A DNA stretch of 64,000 nt from the NCBI GenBank assembly GCA_015501595.1, contig JADNRX010000022.1, forward strand, positions 1 through 64,000, written 5' to 3'. This DNA is from Hymenopellis radicata. Lineage: Eukaryota > Basidiomycota > Agaricomycetes > Agaricales > Physalacriaceae. Below, one piece after another: positions 44,176 to 54,606 of this stretch (its first letter is position 1; every line of letters starts with the position of its first letter). The position numbers and the translations under genes were made by a program. The notes below the pieces were generated by a model. That model searched no databases. It had not been told where the DNA came from and was given only the letters and a program-made list of their open reading frames with translations.

Positions 44176-44812
44176 TGCAGAGCTTGGTAGACCTGATCAG
44201 CGTGTTCGATTAACAATTGTTGGACTACCTCGAATCTAAACTCACTGCTGTATTCGAACAGGTTTCTGTCGTCTCTATAGAGTGACATGCGCTTGGAGGT
44301 CGATGGAGGTTTCAATCAACTGAGATTGAAATGAGATCAAGCAGCATCATGCGATGCGCGGCACGAGGCGCGTCTGTCCCTCTGCAATGAGTTCGTCTCC
44401 TCAACATCCTATGTGCCCACCGAGGTCTCTTCCCTTGTCGCAAGGCACGAGGACCCGCGCTCCGACCGGCGGGTTTTTTCGCGACAGTCAAATACCTGCA
44501 GAGATCTCACTGCTATTCAATTGAACAAGGCTCGTCACCCAAGCGGCTCAACGGCTATACCGAGTTTGTTTGCGCGCTCTGTCCTCAGGCCTCAATACGC
44601 GACCGTGCTGGCGTCGATTCCTTTCCTTTTACCCAGGTGCACACAACCCGTCGATGTCATCCAATGAAATGTATTCCCATTTTCGTCATTTCCCGACTCG
44701 GTCGCGATATCTACTTACGAATCCCGTAGCCGCACGGTAATGAACATCTCGTAACTTGAAGGTATAAAGGACGCCCATAACTTGTGTCCACTATCCGCAC
44801 TGCTAAATCAAC
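44176..44812. other. Intergenic region
   Basis: Probable promoters of the F-box gene (minus) and NmrA-like gene (plus). No gene or repeat recognised. Confidence 0.4.
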
Positions 44813-46167
44813 ATGTCTCCTACTACCAAAGTTCTTATACTGGGCGCCACAGGTAAGAATGATTGTCCAGCTCCTGTTTCTCTTTATTTATTGTTGCAGG
44901 TTACATTGGCGGAGGTGTTCTACTTCGTGCTCTTGAGCGCCCGGGGTCTTAAAGTCACTGCTCTTGTCCGGAGTGCAGACAAGGCTCAGAAGCTCCAGAC
45001 ACTAATCCACGACGCGAACTTTGTCGAAGGGGCACCCACTGACGCTAGCCTCCTTAAAGAACTTATCGAGGATACGGATGTGATCATCGACACCGTGAGC
45101 CTCGTTCTCAGTTCCATCTTGCTTCTTCTTAAAATCATCAGTACAACAGTGATGATATGGTCGGCACAGCTAACCTGTTAGCGGGTTGCAAAGCGAAGTA
45201 TCAGGCGACCGGAAAGAAGACCGAAGTCATTCACGTCGTAAGTATTGCAGTAATAGCTTGTGACGATGTTTAACCGCCTTCTGTTAGTCTGGCGTAGGTC
45301 TCATCGCAGACGACGCCAGAGGAATGGATGTCCCGCACAAGGTGTATGATGACGCTGATGTAGAGGAGATGGCCAACATCCCCGAAGAGCGCCTTCATCG
45401 AAATGTTGATCTCGAGTTCCTGAAGGCTGAGACCGAAGGTTGGTGATTCATACAGATTGCGTCCGCCACGCTGAACTGATTGTGTATAGGATATATTACT
45501 GTGTACATTGTCATTCCCGCCGCTGTCTTCGGCGATGTATCCAACGCGCTCGTCGATGCCGGTATCCAGAAAGCGAACAATGCGGTGGTTTTCACTATCT
45601 CTATAAAGCCTGTGTTTACCTTCAAGGTGTCGTCGCCACAATCGGTGAAGGGCGGAACCGATGGTCAATAGTGCACATTGACGACCGTACGTTCATTCTC
45701 GTTGTGCACGAGTGATGCGAATCTTAATCCTTTACTTACAGTGACCGACTTGATGATGCTCATCTTCGACAAGGTTCTGAAGAAGGAGCATGTCCCTCAC
45801 GGGAAGGAAGGCTATTATTTTGCAGAAAACGGTGATATCGTCATGCACCGCGTAGCGGAGATCGCTGCACAGACGTACAAGGCTATTCGCGGCGAGGATG
45901 TACAGAAGATTGAGAAGCGACCGCTTACCAAGGCCGAGTTGGATATGTTCTTCCCTGGGGAGATGGCAGTGAGTGTCTATCATATCGGTCTTACGCGAGT
46001 ACGATATTGATGTGATGGTTAAGGCGGTGTATATCTCTGGCTTGAGTGCTAACACCCGCTGCGTGGGGACCAGAGGCAGGAAGTTGGGCTGGGCTCCTAC
46101 CAGAGGTGTTGAAGCAGTGGAGAAATGGGTCGAAGAAACGTCGCGTGCTATAACTCTCTCTCAGTAA
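44813..46167 (+). pseudogene. NmrA/atypical SDR NAD(P)-binding protein, with frameshifts
   Basis: Exon 1 MSPTTKVLILGATG joins after an intron to YIGGGVLLRALERPG, giving the Rossmann GATGYIG motif. It then needs a one-base shift (GGGG at about 44942-44945) to continue as LKVTALVRSADKAQKLQTLI. Later exons: VGTANLLAGCKAKYQATGK, SGVGLIADDARGMDVPHKVY, YITVYIVIPAAVFGDVSNAL. A second shift (about 45595-45605) is required before ACVYLQGVVATIGEGRNRWS, which leads into IVHIDD; then VTDLMMLIFDKVLKKEHVPH and a C-terminal exon with LGWAPTRGVEAVEKWVEETS. The family is clear. At least two indels suggest a recent pseudogene unless the sequence has errors. Confidence 0.7.
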
Positions 46168-46909
46168 TGTGTACCACGGAGGTGTTGTATCTTGTTATTT
46201 TGTGTTAGTCTTCTGGCTGTCAAGCAACTGCCAAGCGATGTTAAGACTCATTTCAGAGAAGGTCAGGTCGCAGCGATGACTCGGAGCGATGTTCGATATT
46301 TGGGTATGCATATACACTACCGTCAACGCACTGTATCAACATCTTCTACCTCAAAATGTTTGGACACAACGGAGATTGTGGCGCGAACACGTGCTCTCTT
46401 GCGTCCCGTTTTGGACATCCGTTCCTTTTTCGTTTTGAGGCGCTGGGATGGAAGTTTCGAGTGAATGATAGCCCTATTGCTACCAAGGGTAGCCATTGTT
46501 GTGTTGGCCTGTTATAACTCTTAACAAACCAAAAACTACGAAACGACAGGCGATTCTTTATGACAACGTACAACAATGAGACTGACAAAAGTCCACGAGT
46601 TCTTGCGCATCTGCACTAGCGAACAATGGAAGACAAACGACGCCATCTCTCGGTGTGACTCATCCTGTCTCAAAGGAACCACCCTTCTCCGTGTTCTCAG
46701 CAACAACAATGGCATTATCCGGGAATGCATCTCCGACAGACGCAGGGGTGAGGACATTGACACTTCAACGATGAGCTTGTATTGCTGTGGCAGGGTTGGC
46801 ACGCATCTTATGAAGGTCAGCGACGTAGACATGATGGCATTTATACGTTTACGGACCAGATGCGTACTCAAGCACGGACTTGAGTCTTGGCGTGTCCATT
46901 GAGGATCAA
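46168..46909. other. Intergenic region
   Basis: Short overlapping frames on both strands at 46346-46913; nothing recognised. Confidence 0.4.
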
Positions 46910-47775
46910 TCACATCTCAACCACTGTCACGGCATCTCTCCACTCATTCATCGCCGTTAAACAGTCTTGAGCAGCTTCCAACGTCCCAGAGTCAATAGAC
47001 TCCTCCGTAGGATTCCTCACCATCTCTTCCACTTCCTCCCTCGCATGCTCCCTTATCCCACCCTCTACATCCTGCTCCAAGAAAATCAACAACTGCATCT
47101 TCCAATAATCATCATCGCTGGTCCTCAACACATCCCGAATCGGATTTATTACCACCACGGGAAACCGTTTCAGCTGCTCGCGACAGCCAGCAGCGACGGG
47201 CCAATTTGGGTCTTGCAGCCATTCTAGAAGATCCGAAACAAGCGGCCGCATTTCGTCGGCGCTCCTGACGTTCATGGAAATGCTGTGAATAGCCATTCTG
47301 TCCGATTTACTTCGAGGCGCCCATGGCGCTGGCTCATCGAGGTAGACTAAGAGATCCTTCGCATAGAAAACGACGGTTTTCTCCACGGCAAGGGCGCGCT
47401 CGACAATTTGGACGAGTATGTCCCGGTATAGCTCCATACTTGCGTTGGGAAGAGATCTCACGACGTGGTCGAGGATAAAGGCTTTGATTTCGGCGTCTCT
47501 GGCGCCTCGAGACGGAAGACATAGTTCAAGTCGGAGAGAACCGACGATAGGATCGGAGGGTGAGGGTGGGGACGCGAGCGCGCGGTCGCGTAAGAGATCT
47601 TCAATGCTGAGCCATACTGGAGGTTTGAGCCAGTAATGATAATCGCTGGTAAACCAATGGGAAAGAAGTGGAGGAATGAGAGGAGCTAGTTCTTCAGACG
47701 GAATGGTGTAGAGACGTGTGATCGCGGCGGTGTCTCGGGAATTTTTTGGGAGGAGGAAGTGTTGAACGCTATCCA
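46910..47775 (-). CDS. DUF5071-like helical protein
   Basis: The open frame continues upstream of the first ATG: PSEELAPLIPPLLSHWFTSD, YHYWLKPPVWLSIEDLLRDR, then IKAFILDHVVRSLPNASMEL. The C-terminal part has VSDLLEWLQDPNWPVAAGCR, DVLRTSDDDYWKMQLLIFL and EHAREEVEEMVRNPTEESID. The W-L-x-D-x-N-W-P motif and following helices match DUF5071 as I know it, a HEAT-like fold of unknown function. The 5' end is unclear: a stop lies just upstream of 47775, so a first exon with the start codon probably lies beyond an intron. Confidence 0.6.
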
Positions 47776-47789
47776 GTTCGCATTATGGA

Positions 47790-48943
47790 AGTGGTCGTTC
47801 GAGTATTAAGGTGCAGCAACCTGCTCTAGTATGTGGTGCCCGGATCAGATGAATGTGGGCACAGACTCCGGTGCACAGCAGAGCCCGCCGTGTCTGTCCT
47901 GCAACGACGAGCGCTGTGCGAGTAAACGTTGTACTCTGTATCCTGTCCTGGTGGTGGGTGCTTTGAAAACATGCGTGACCTTCAGTGACCGATCCCAAAA
48001 TGCTATCTAATCTAATCTAATCTAAGGGTTTGCCTCAACCATCACTGCTTCAAGTTGTGAAATCGTCCAGAATCGTCCAGCGGTCTAGTTGCTCTCGTAA
48101 TTCCGGCGTACAAATGACAGGACTATACGAAGCTCTCTGAATCACCGGTACTCTTGTCATCCTGGTCTTTCTATACATACTCGCCAAGACGAGGACTTGC
48201 CGCAAATACATTGAAGACGCTGAATTGTATGTATTTGAATCCTGGAACCGAAGTAACAAGTGCTGACTGTTGTGTGGTTCAGGCTCATTTTTACCGCCCA
48301 GCATTAATAACCGGTTTATCTTCTTGTCGTGTACCGTCAAACCCGGCGACTTCGGAACGACTCCATTTCTGGGATCCCGTGGCAAAGTATGAAGCAGCGG
48401 CCGACTCTCACGCCAGATGCTTTCAGCATCCTCGGCGGTCTAAGTGCTATTCTGTCTTGCATGTAGGTAAGGTAGCGAAGCAATTCTAAACAACGCTGAT
48501 CATTTTTCATATAGTGCTAATCAGAGCTACTAGGTTCCCCATTGCTTAGAGACGCCGAACTTACCGTCGAGGCCGTTCGTATTTACCACGGACTCGGGCA
48601 GCGACACCATATCCGTCCGGTTCAGACGCCTTCGGCTTCGAACTGCTCATGGTTCAACGTTCAACTCTCAAATCCTCAGACGATACTAGTTCTGGTTCAT
48701 TGCTTCTGCATTGAGGAGCATGCCATCGAGGTTTACGCGTTGGCATGGCTTCCTTGGGATGGTCGCGACCTCTGTGCTTCGGCACTCCGGTTAGACGAAC
48801 TGAATGTGGCACGTACTGTGCATCAAGCCAGTGTCGTTCTCATCTGATAAATATCCCTGTTCCCCCAAAAGTTGTACTTCCTCTGTTTCATGAGGGACAA
48901 TACATAAAGCGCTTCCAACTCCGAAAAGTCCTGTAACCTCCCT
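47790..48943. other. Intergenic region with a short CTAAT microsatellite
   Basis: Four CTAAT units at about 48003-48024. Open frames at 48050-48489 and 48542-48847 overlap on both strands and match no known family. Confidence 0.4.
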
Positions 48944-50058
48944 ATGGCTTCACCCGCCCTCGAGTTTACTTCTCCGTTCAAAAACATCCTCGTCCAGGTC
49001 GACGGGGCTGTTTGTGTCATTACGCTCAACAGGCCAGAGGCGTCAGTTCTTTTGTCGAGTTCTCGAGTGAATCGGAAGCTGATAACGAGATAATGCAGGA
49101 AGAATGCCTTCACCCTGTCACTGGCGCGAGAGTTAGTCTCTGTTCTGGAGTTGTGCGATAAAGAAGACCGTATCAGCGTAGTCATTCTGACTGCTGAACC
49201 CACCGCGCCAGCGTTTTGTCCTGGGGTTCGTTTCCATGTCCAATGCTCGTCGTCTTTAAGGCTGACAGTGTCACTACATCATAGCTCGATCTGAGTACAC
49301 TTAACCCGGCCGATGCCACAACCAGTTAGTCTCTTTGATCACATATGAGGTAGATGTTCATTGTCGTTTTCTAGACTTTGCAGGTTTGGTTGCGCTCGCT
49401 GTTTACCGATGCAGGAAGATTACTATTTCTGCTGTCAATGGTCATGCTGTATGTTCTCGCTACCGACCGGGGACAGAAACTCATACACTCATCATAGGCC
49501 GGCGCTGGGGTGACCGCCTTGCAGCTGCCCTTCGATTTCCGATTCGCATGGGATGGTGCTAAATTAGCTCTACCCTTCGTGCGCCTGGGTATTGCACCTG
49601 AAGGTACTACTTGTCTCCGAGTCATCTATTTCTGTTTTTTGTTCTTATAAACATACTCTCCTCAGGCCTCTCTAGCGTCCTCCTTCCTCGTCTTCTGGGA
49701 GAATCACGCGCAAAGGCGCTTCTAATGTCTGGCATTCCTGTTCTTGCGAACTCTCCGTTGGTGGAAGGCCTTTACTTTCGATTATTTGATAAACGGGAGG
49801 ATGTGTTTCCGGCAGCGTTCAAGTTTGGGAAAGAACTGGCGAGGAATACTAGTCAGATCTCAGCGGCGTATGCGAAGGGACTGATCAACTATAATGGCGG
49901 GACGGTGGAGGAGACCAATGTGCTCGAATCGAAGGCGCTTCTTGATCTGGCATGGGGAGCCGACATTGCTGAAGTAGCCAATGCTTTTAAGCAAAAGCGC
50001 GCGCCGAATATGACGGGGACTTTGGGAACGCATAGGACAAAATTTTACCCTTGGGTAG
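48944..50058 (+). CDS. Enoyl-CoA hydratase/isomerase family protein
   Basis: Six or so exons. MASPALEFTSPFKNILVQVD starts at 48944 and runs into VCVITLNRPEA. Then FTLSLARELVSVLELCDKED, SVVILTAEPTAPAFCPG and LDLSTLNPAD (the G-x-D-L oxyanion region), then KITISAVNGHA joined to AGAGVTALQLPFDFRFAWD, ALPFVRLGIAPEG and LSSVLLPRLLGESRAKALLM. The C-terminus is KQKRAPNMTGTLG...KFYPW, followed by a GTAGGT donor, so a tiny last exon is likely. Crotonase-fold proteins of this length act in fatty-acid beta-oxidation in peroxisomes or mitochondria (hydratase or delta3-delta2 isomerase). No clear PTS1 is visible because the final exon is not resolved. Confidence 0.8.
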
Positions 50059-50332
50059 GTGTTAAGTTGGCGGACGTACATTTCGCTGCTGACGCTCCTT
50101 TTTATTCAGTGGGGTGGGAACAAAGCCAGGTTGTAGGCAGTGTAAAATGTGTTGTATCCATACAATGTACTATTATATGTTCAACGAAGTTTAAGCAGCG
50201 CTGTGAAGGAGCGGTGGCTGTACCCCGCGTGGGATTAAGGCGAACCGACCTCCTCCCATCACTACCATTCCAGTTACAGCGACGCGTATTAAAGTACGCG
50301 ACAAAGCCAGGATGCGGACAACAATGCACTCT

Positions 50333-51418
50333 CAATGGACTACAGCACGCTTGGATTCAACGCGGTCATCGTCACCTTGGACGGCTCGGTGCTCGTCATC
50401 ACGATGAATGAGGACGAAAATATGCGTCCAGCAGGTCTTATTGTCGACTTGAACCATGACATTCAAATCCCAGGCGAAATACAGCGATATCTCTTCTTAC
50501 TGCCGAGCTGGCGCATATATTCGAGCTAGCAGACAACGATGATCGCGTACAGGTCGTCATCATGACTGCTGCGCCAGATACCGTCGCGTCTTGCTCTGGC
50601 GTGCGTGTTGCACGCCGAAAAAAGAAAGCCCATTTAGTTTAGCACATCATGCAGGGCGACCTCGAGGCAGGATCGAGAGCTGAGCGAAGCCGGGTCTTAG
50701 TACGGTGCGTTTGTCGTGGCGGCCACCAGTGCACTCTTGGCTGATACAGCACAGAACTTCAGGAACCCGGAGGACGTGTGTCGATGGCAGTCCATAAACG
50801 GAGGAAGATAACCATTGTCGCGGTCAATGGACATGCTGTATGTTTGACGACTTGTGCTTGACACCTCTTTCTTATTATTCCAACAGGCTGGGTTCGGTAT
50901 GATGATGCAGTTACCTTACGACTACCACTTCGTATGTCAGAGAGCCAGGCTGATATTTCCCTTTGTTCTTCGGGGAATTGCCCTTGAAGGTCGGTTCCTC
51001 ACTCTCACTAATACTGGCTAACAAACTCCCAAGGTCTATTAACATACTTCCTTCCCAAGCTCATTGGTCTCGCGCGCGACAAAGCCATCTTCCTATCTGG
51101 CGGCACATTCAGTCCCGAGTGTCCTCTTCTTCAAGGTCTTTACCACGAATTATTCCTAAACGAGAAGACGTTTTCCCATACGTGGCATTTGCTACGGAGT
51201 TGGCAGCTAACACCAGTGAAACTGCAATTGCTTATACTAAGGGTTTACTGACCTATACCGCGAATACCTTGGACGAGGTCTTCACTCTGGAGTCTAGAGC
51301 GTTATTCGAACTTTCACGAAACAATGACGCATCGGAAGCAGGACGCCCGTCGAAAAGCGCGCTCCAAACATGACGGATACCCTGTCAAATGATAGGTCGA
51401 GATTTTATCCTTGGGTAG
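50333..51418 (+). pseudogene. Decayed tandem copy of the enoyl-CoA hydratase/isomerase gene
   Basis: Homologous exon by exon to the gene just upstream: MDYSTLGFNAVIVTLDGSVL, LTAELAHIFELADNDDRVQV, KITIVAVNGHA, AGFGMMMQLPYDYHFVCQRA and LLTYFLPKLIGLARDKAIFL. A frameshift around 51157 is needed to pass from LLQGLYHELF to KREDVFPYVAFATELAANTS, and another near 51340 before KRAPNMTDTL, which precedes RFYPW. With at least two shifts it is most likely a pseudogene. The same ending RFYPW-GTAGGT is kept. Confidence 0.75.
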
Positions 51419-51721
51419 GTCTCGCTATCGTCTAGACTAGCCTAAGACTAATTCATGCATATCTAGTGGTCTACAGGCGCTAAGTTATGATTTTTACCAT
51501 TCGCACGCTCTTTATACCCGTGTTGAACAATATCAGCTCCAATAATAGACCGCCGCTTTAAAGGATGTTATCTTGGCTGTCACCTGCTGCTACTATGGTG
51601 AGTCATTGGCGTCAAGTGGCATCATCCGCCTTCTATATTGCGCAAGTGGGACACTCAGCACGACATTCTCCAATACCAATATAAAGAAGGGTGCGGTCTG
51701 TGATTGACTCACACACTTACA

Positions 51722-53385
51722 ATGGCACCTGTAGCGACCGCAGATTCCGTTCCCCAACCCACCAAGATCCAGAAGGAGGCGGACACGGTGTTCAACCCGT
51801 TCTATTCGCCTTCGATCAGCGATGATGGGGATGGTTCCTATCGTTTCGCGCAGTATAAAGTGAGTGTTATCACAACACTCGGATTTGATGCTGATGAGTT
51901 GTATCAATAATCAAAGCCTACATTCCCTGATGTGTCTTGGGAACCCTTGAAGGAGCAGAAAGTTGTCGATCGTGGGCTTCATGCGGACCCTGCTAAACGC
52001 TCTCTTCTGGATGCCGCGACGAAAGTGCGACACCTTACGCCGGCCATTGGAACTGAACTGCAAGGTATTGATCTTCGGCAATTGTCAGACACGCAGAAAG
52101 ACGAACTGTACGTTGTTCGACATCCCCTTATAGTACAAAGAACACTCGATTCATCACTATTCATTCTTTAGAGCCCTGCTCGCTGCCGAACGCGGTGTTG
52201 TTGGTATGCCTCCTCCATCGCCATCAGTCTCTCAAAGTGGACTGATCTCCGCATCATCTCAGTGTTCCATAACCAAGATATCGACATCTACCAGCAACTC
52301 GATCTCGCGCGCCATTACGGTCCCCTGCACAAGCATGCTACTACCCCCATTCCGAAAGTTGGTCTCGAAGAAGTGCACGGCAAGTTCCTCCATATCAGTC
52401 TCTTTCGTTATTACCCGTCGTACTTACTTGGCTCTATCAAGTCGTCTACAACGACGCGTCTCGCCGACCCGACCCAGCTGCGTTCTCCAAATTGGAGCTG
52501 TGGCATTCTGATGTTCGTAGCTCTTGACGCGTCCTGCACGCGGCAGATGTACTAATTCATTACCCAGGTCTCATACGAGATACAGCCCCCAGCACGACTT
52601 CCCTCAAGGTCATCACTGGGCCAGAGTTTGGCGGCGACACGCTCTTCTCTTCTGGGTGCGTTTATCAGCCCCGGGAGACACCGAACGAAAGCTTGACCTG
52701 ACGGCGAATGTAGATACGCTTTGTACTCTGGGCTGAGCCCTGGCTTCCAAACATACCTGGAGGGACTCGAGGCTGTACACAGTGCAGTCGCGCAAGCGGA
52801 GGGTGCCCGGGGTGCAGGGCTTCCCGTGCGGAGACACGAAATCGAGACGGTGCATCCCGTCGTACGGGTGCACCCTGCTACGGGGTGGAAGAGCGTTTAT
52901 GTGAATCCAGGTAAGTGTAGAGAAGGCACCAGATGAGATGATGGATCCTCACATCCCTTAGGTTTCACGCGACGCATCGTCGGGGTGCCCAAGGCAGAAT
53001 CCGACGCGATACTCAACTTTTTGTTCCACCAGATCAGCGACAACCCGGATTATCAGCTGCGCTTCAAGTGGGAGGGTGATTCTTCGGTGGCGATTTGGGA
53101 TAACAGGGTGCGTTCTCTTCTCTTCTGTTTCTCGCCGCCTTCGTTATAAACCTGTCTGTACTATAGGTCGTGACACACTCCGCGACGTTTGATTTCTGGC
53201 CGGAGAGGAGACACGCGCTGAGGGCGACGCCGCACGGGGAGCGGCCGTTGTCGGTGAAGCAGTTCGAGGCGCAGACGGGGCGCGTCGCCAAGGACCGGCA
53301 GGTGGAGCTGTGGAAGGCGCGGGGCGTGGCGGTGGGGGCTCCGTCCCAAAACGGGGTGAGCAAGCCTCGAGGCTACAACGACTGA
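51722..53385 (+). CDS. TauD/TfdA-family Fe(II)/2-oxoglutarate dioxygenase
   Basis: About seven exons. MAPVATADSVPQPTKIQKEA starts at 51722. Then VRHLTPAIGTELQGIDLRQL, VFHNQDIDIYQQLDLARHYG and PLHKHATTPIPKVGL. Metal-binding H-x-D is in WHSD|VSYE, split by an intron at about 52518-52569, followed by TSLKVITGPEFGGDTLFSSG. The C-terminal exons have WKSVYVNPGFTRRIVGVPKA and VVTHSATFDFWPERRHALRA, which supply the second His and the Arg that binds 2-oxoglutarate. Family members oxidise taurine, alkyl sulfates, aryloxy acids and similar substrates. The closest class is fungal sulfonate/taurine dioxygenases. All ligand positions are intact. Confidence 0.85.
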
Positions 53386-54606
53386 GAAGGGGAGTGGGAG
53401 TGATTTACGGTCGCCGGTGGCTGTATATACTGAATAGATCGATCATCATCATTCTCATCACTGCGGACCCTCCACTACTCTGGTGCGGTTTTGACGTTTC
53501 GAGGATGTGGAGCGCGCGGGGTCCATCAACTGAGATTATCTGAGTCTCTCTTTGATGTAGCGCCCTACTGTGCCCGTATCCTTCATCGTGTGGCGTTCAT
53601 CTTACCACTGGTAGTCTTGAAGCTTCACCTGTCGCTGATGTTACCTCTGATCGTCGCAGCTCGGCGTAAAGTCTTTCCCAGACGTCGCGCTTCTTTTCAT
53701 CCCGACCATCGGGATGAGAAAGTACTCTTCGTCGCTGTACTAATTTAAAGCAAGAGAGGCGTGAGCCATTCTTGGGAGTAGACCTCGACTCGAGCACCTA
53801 GGGTCGCACGCGTCTTGACTCTTTTTCCCCATGTCCTGCTGCGTCTATACTACTATTTCGACGCTGAACGGTGCTCTTTTTCCACCCTGCTGGTCCTGAT
53901 GGAAAAAGTCGTGGTCAGCTTGTAGGGTACCGCAATGTGTTGGACAGAGGATCGTGTGCATACGATGGTTCCGCTGTGGATTGACTGGGCTGTGGTAGCT
54001 TACTAGAATGATGGCACTGCAGACATCGCCTGAGGGTGTCCCGTTGTGGTGAATACGAGATCAGAGACAGATGAACAATTCGCATTGAAACACTGATGAT
54101 GATACAGATCTCTCTCTGTCGTGATAGGGAGGACGCACGCTCTCGCAATCATGAGGTCTCACACACATCTACGAGGTGGCGCATCTGCAGCAGATAAACC
54201 GCACAATCGTTATAACTCCATGGAGAACAACGTTCAGATCTCTATCCCGGAACATTATACCAAGATTCCGGTCCGTTCCTCGAATCTTGATCCCATTCAT
54301 TAAAAAGAACCAGATCTGACCAAGATTCTGATTCGTGTTCCGTCGCGTCTCCCGACGCGTCCATGAATACTCTTTTAAAAACTACAAAGCATATGCAGAT
54401 TATACCAAATGATACATATTACAGTCATAACAAGAAGCACTAATCATGTCAGAAAGTGCAAGCACATTATTTAGAAGACAATGTAGGAAAAGATAACAGT
54501 GGGCAAAACGGCGAAAGCAAGCGGACAATGCACATAGTAAAAAACGAATGATGAGGTACTGCATGAATGGAGAAAAGCAAGTCCCAGAGGCGTGGATGGA
54601 TGGATG
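53386..54606. other. Intergenic region
   Basis: 1.2 kb with only short frames. A perfect 9-bp hairpin TCATCCCGA-CCA-TCGGGATGA lies at 53697-53717. Nothing else recognised. Confidence 0.5.

Noticed and set aside
44813..53385. Secondary-metabolite cluster (NmrA-like, crotonase, TauD/TfdA dioxygenase, carrier)
   Set aside because: No backbone synthase, P450 or transporter is present, and two of the genes are decayed; the proximity looks incidental.
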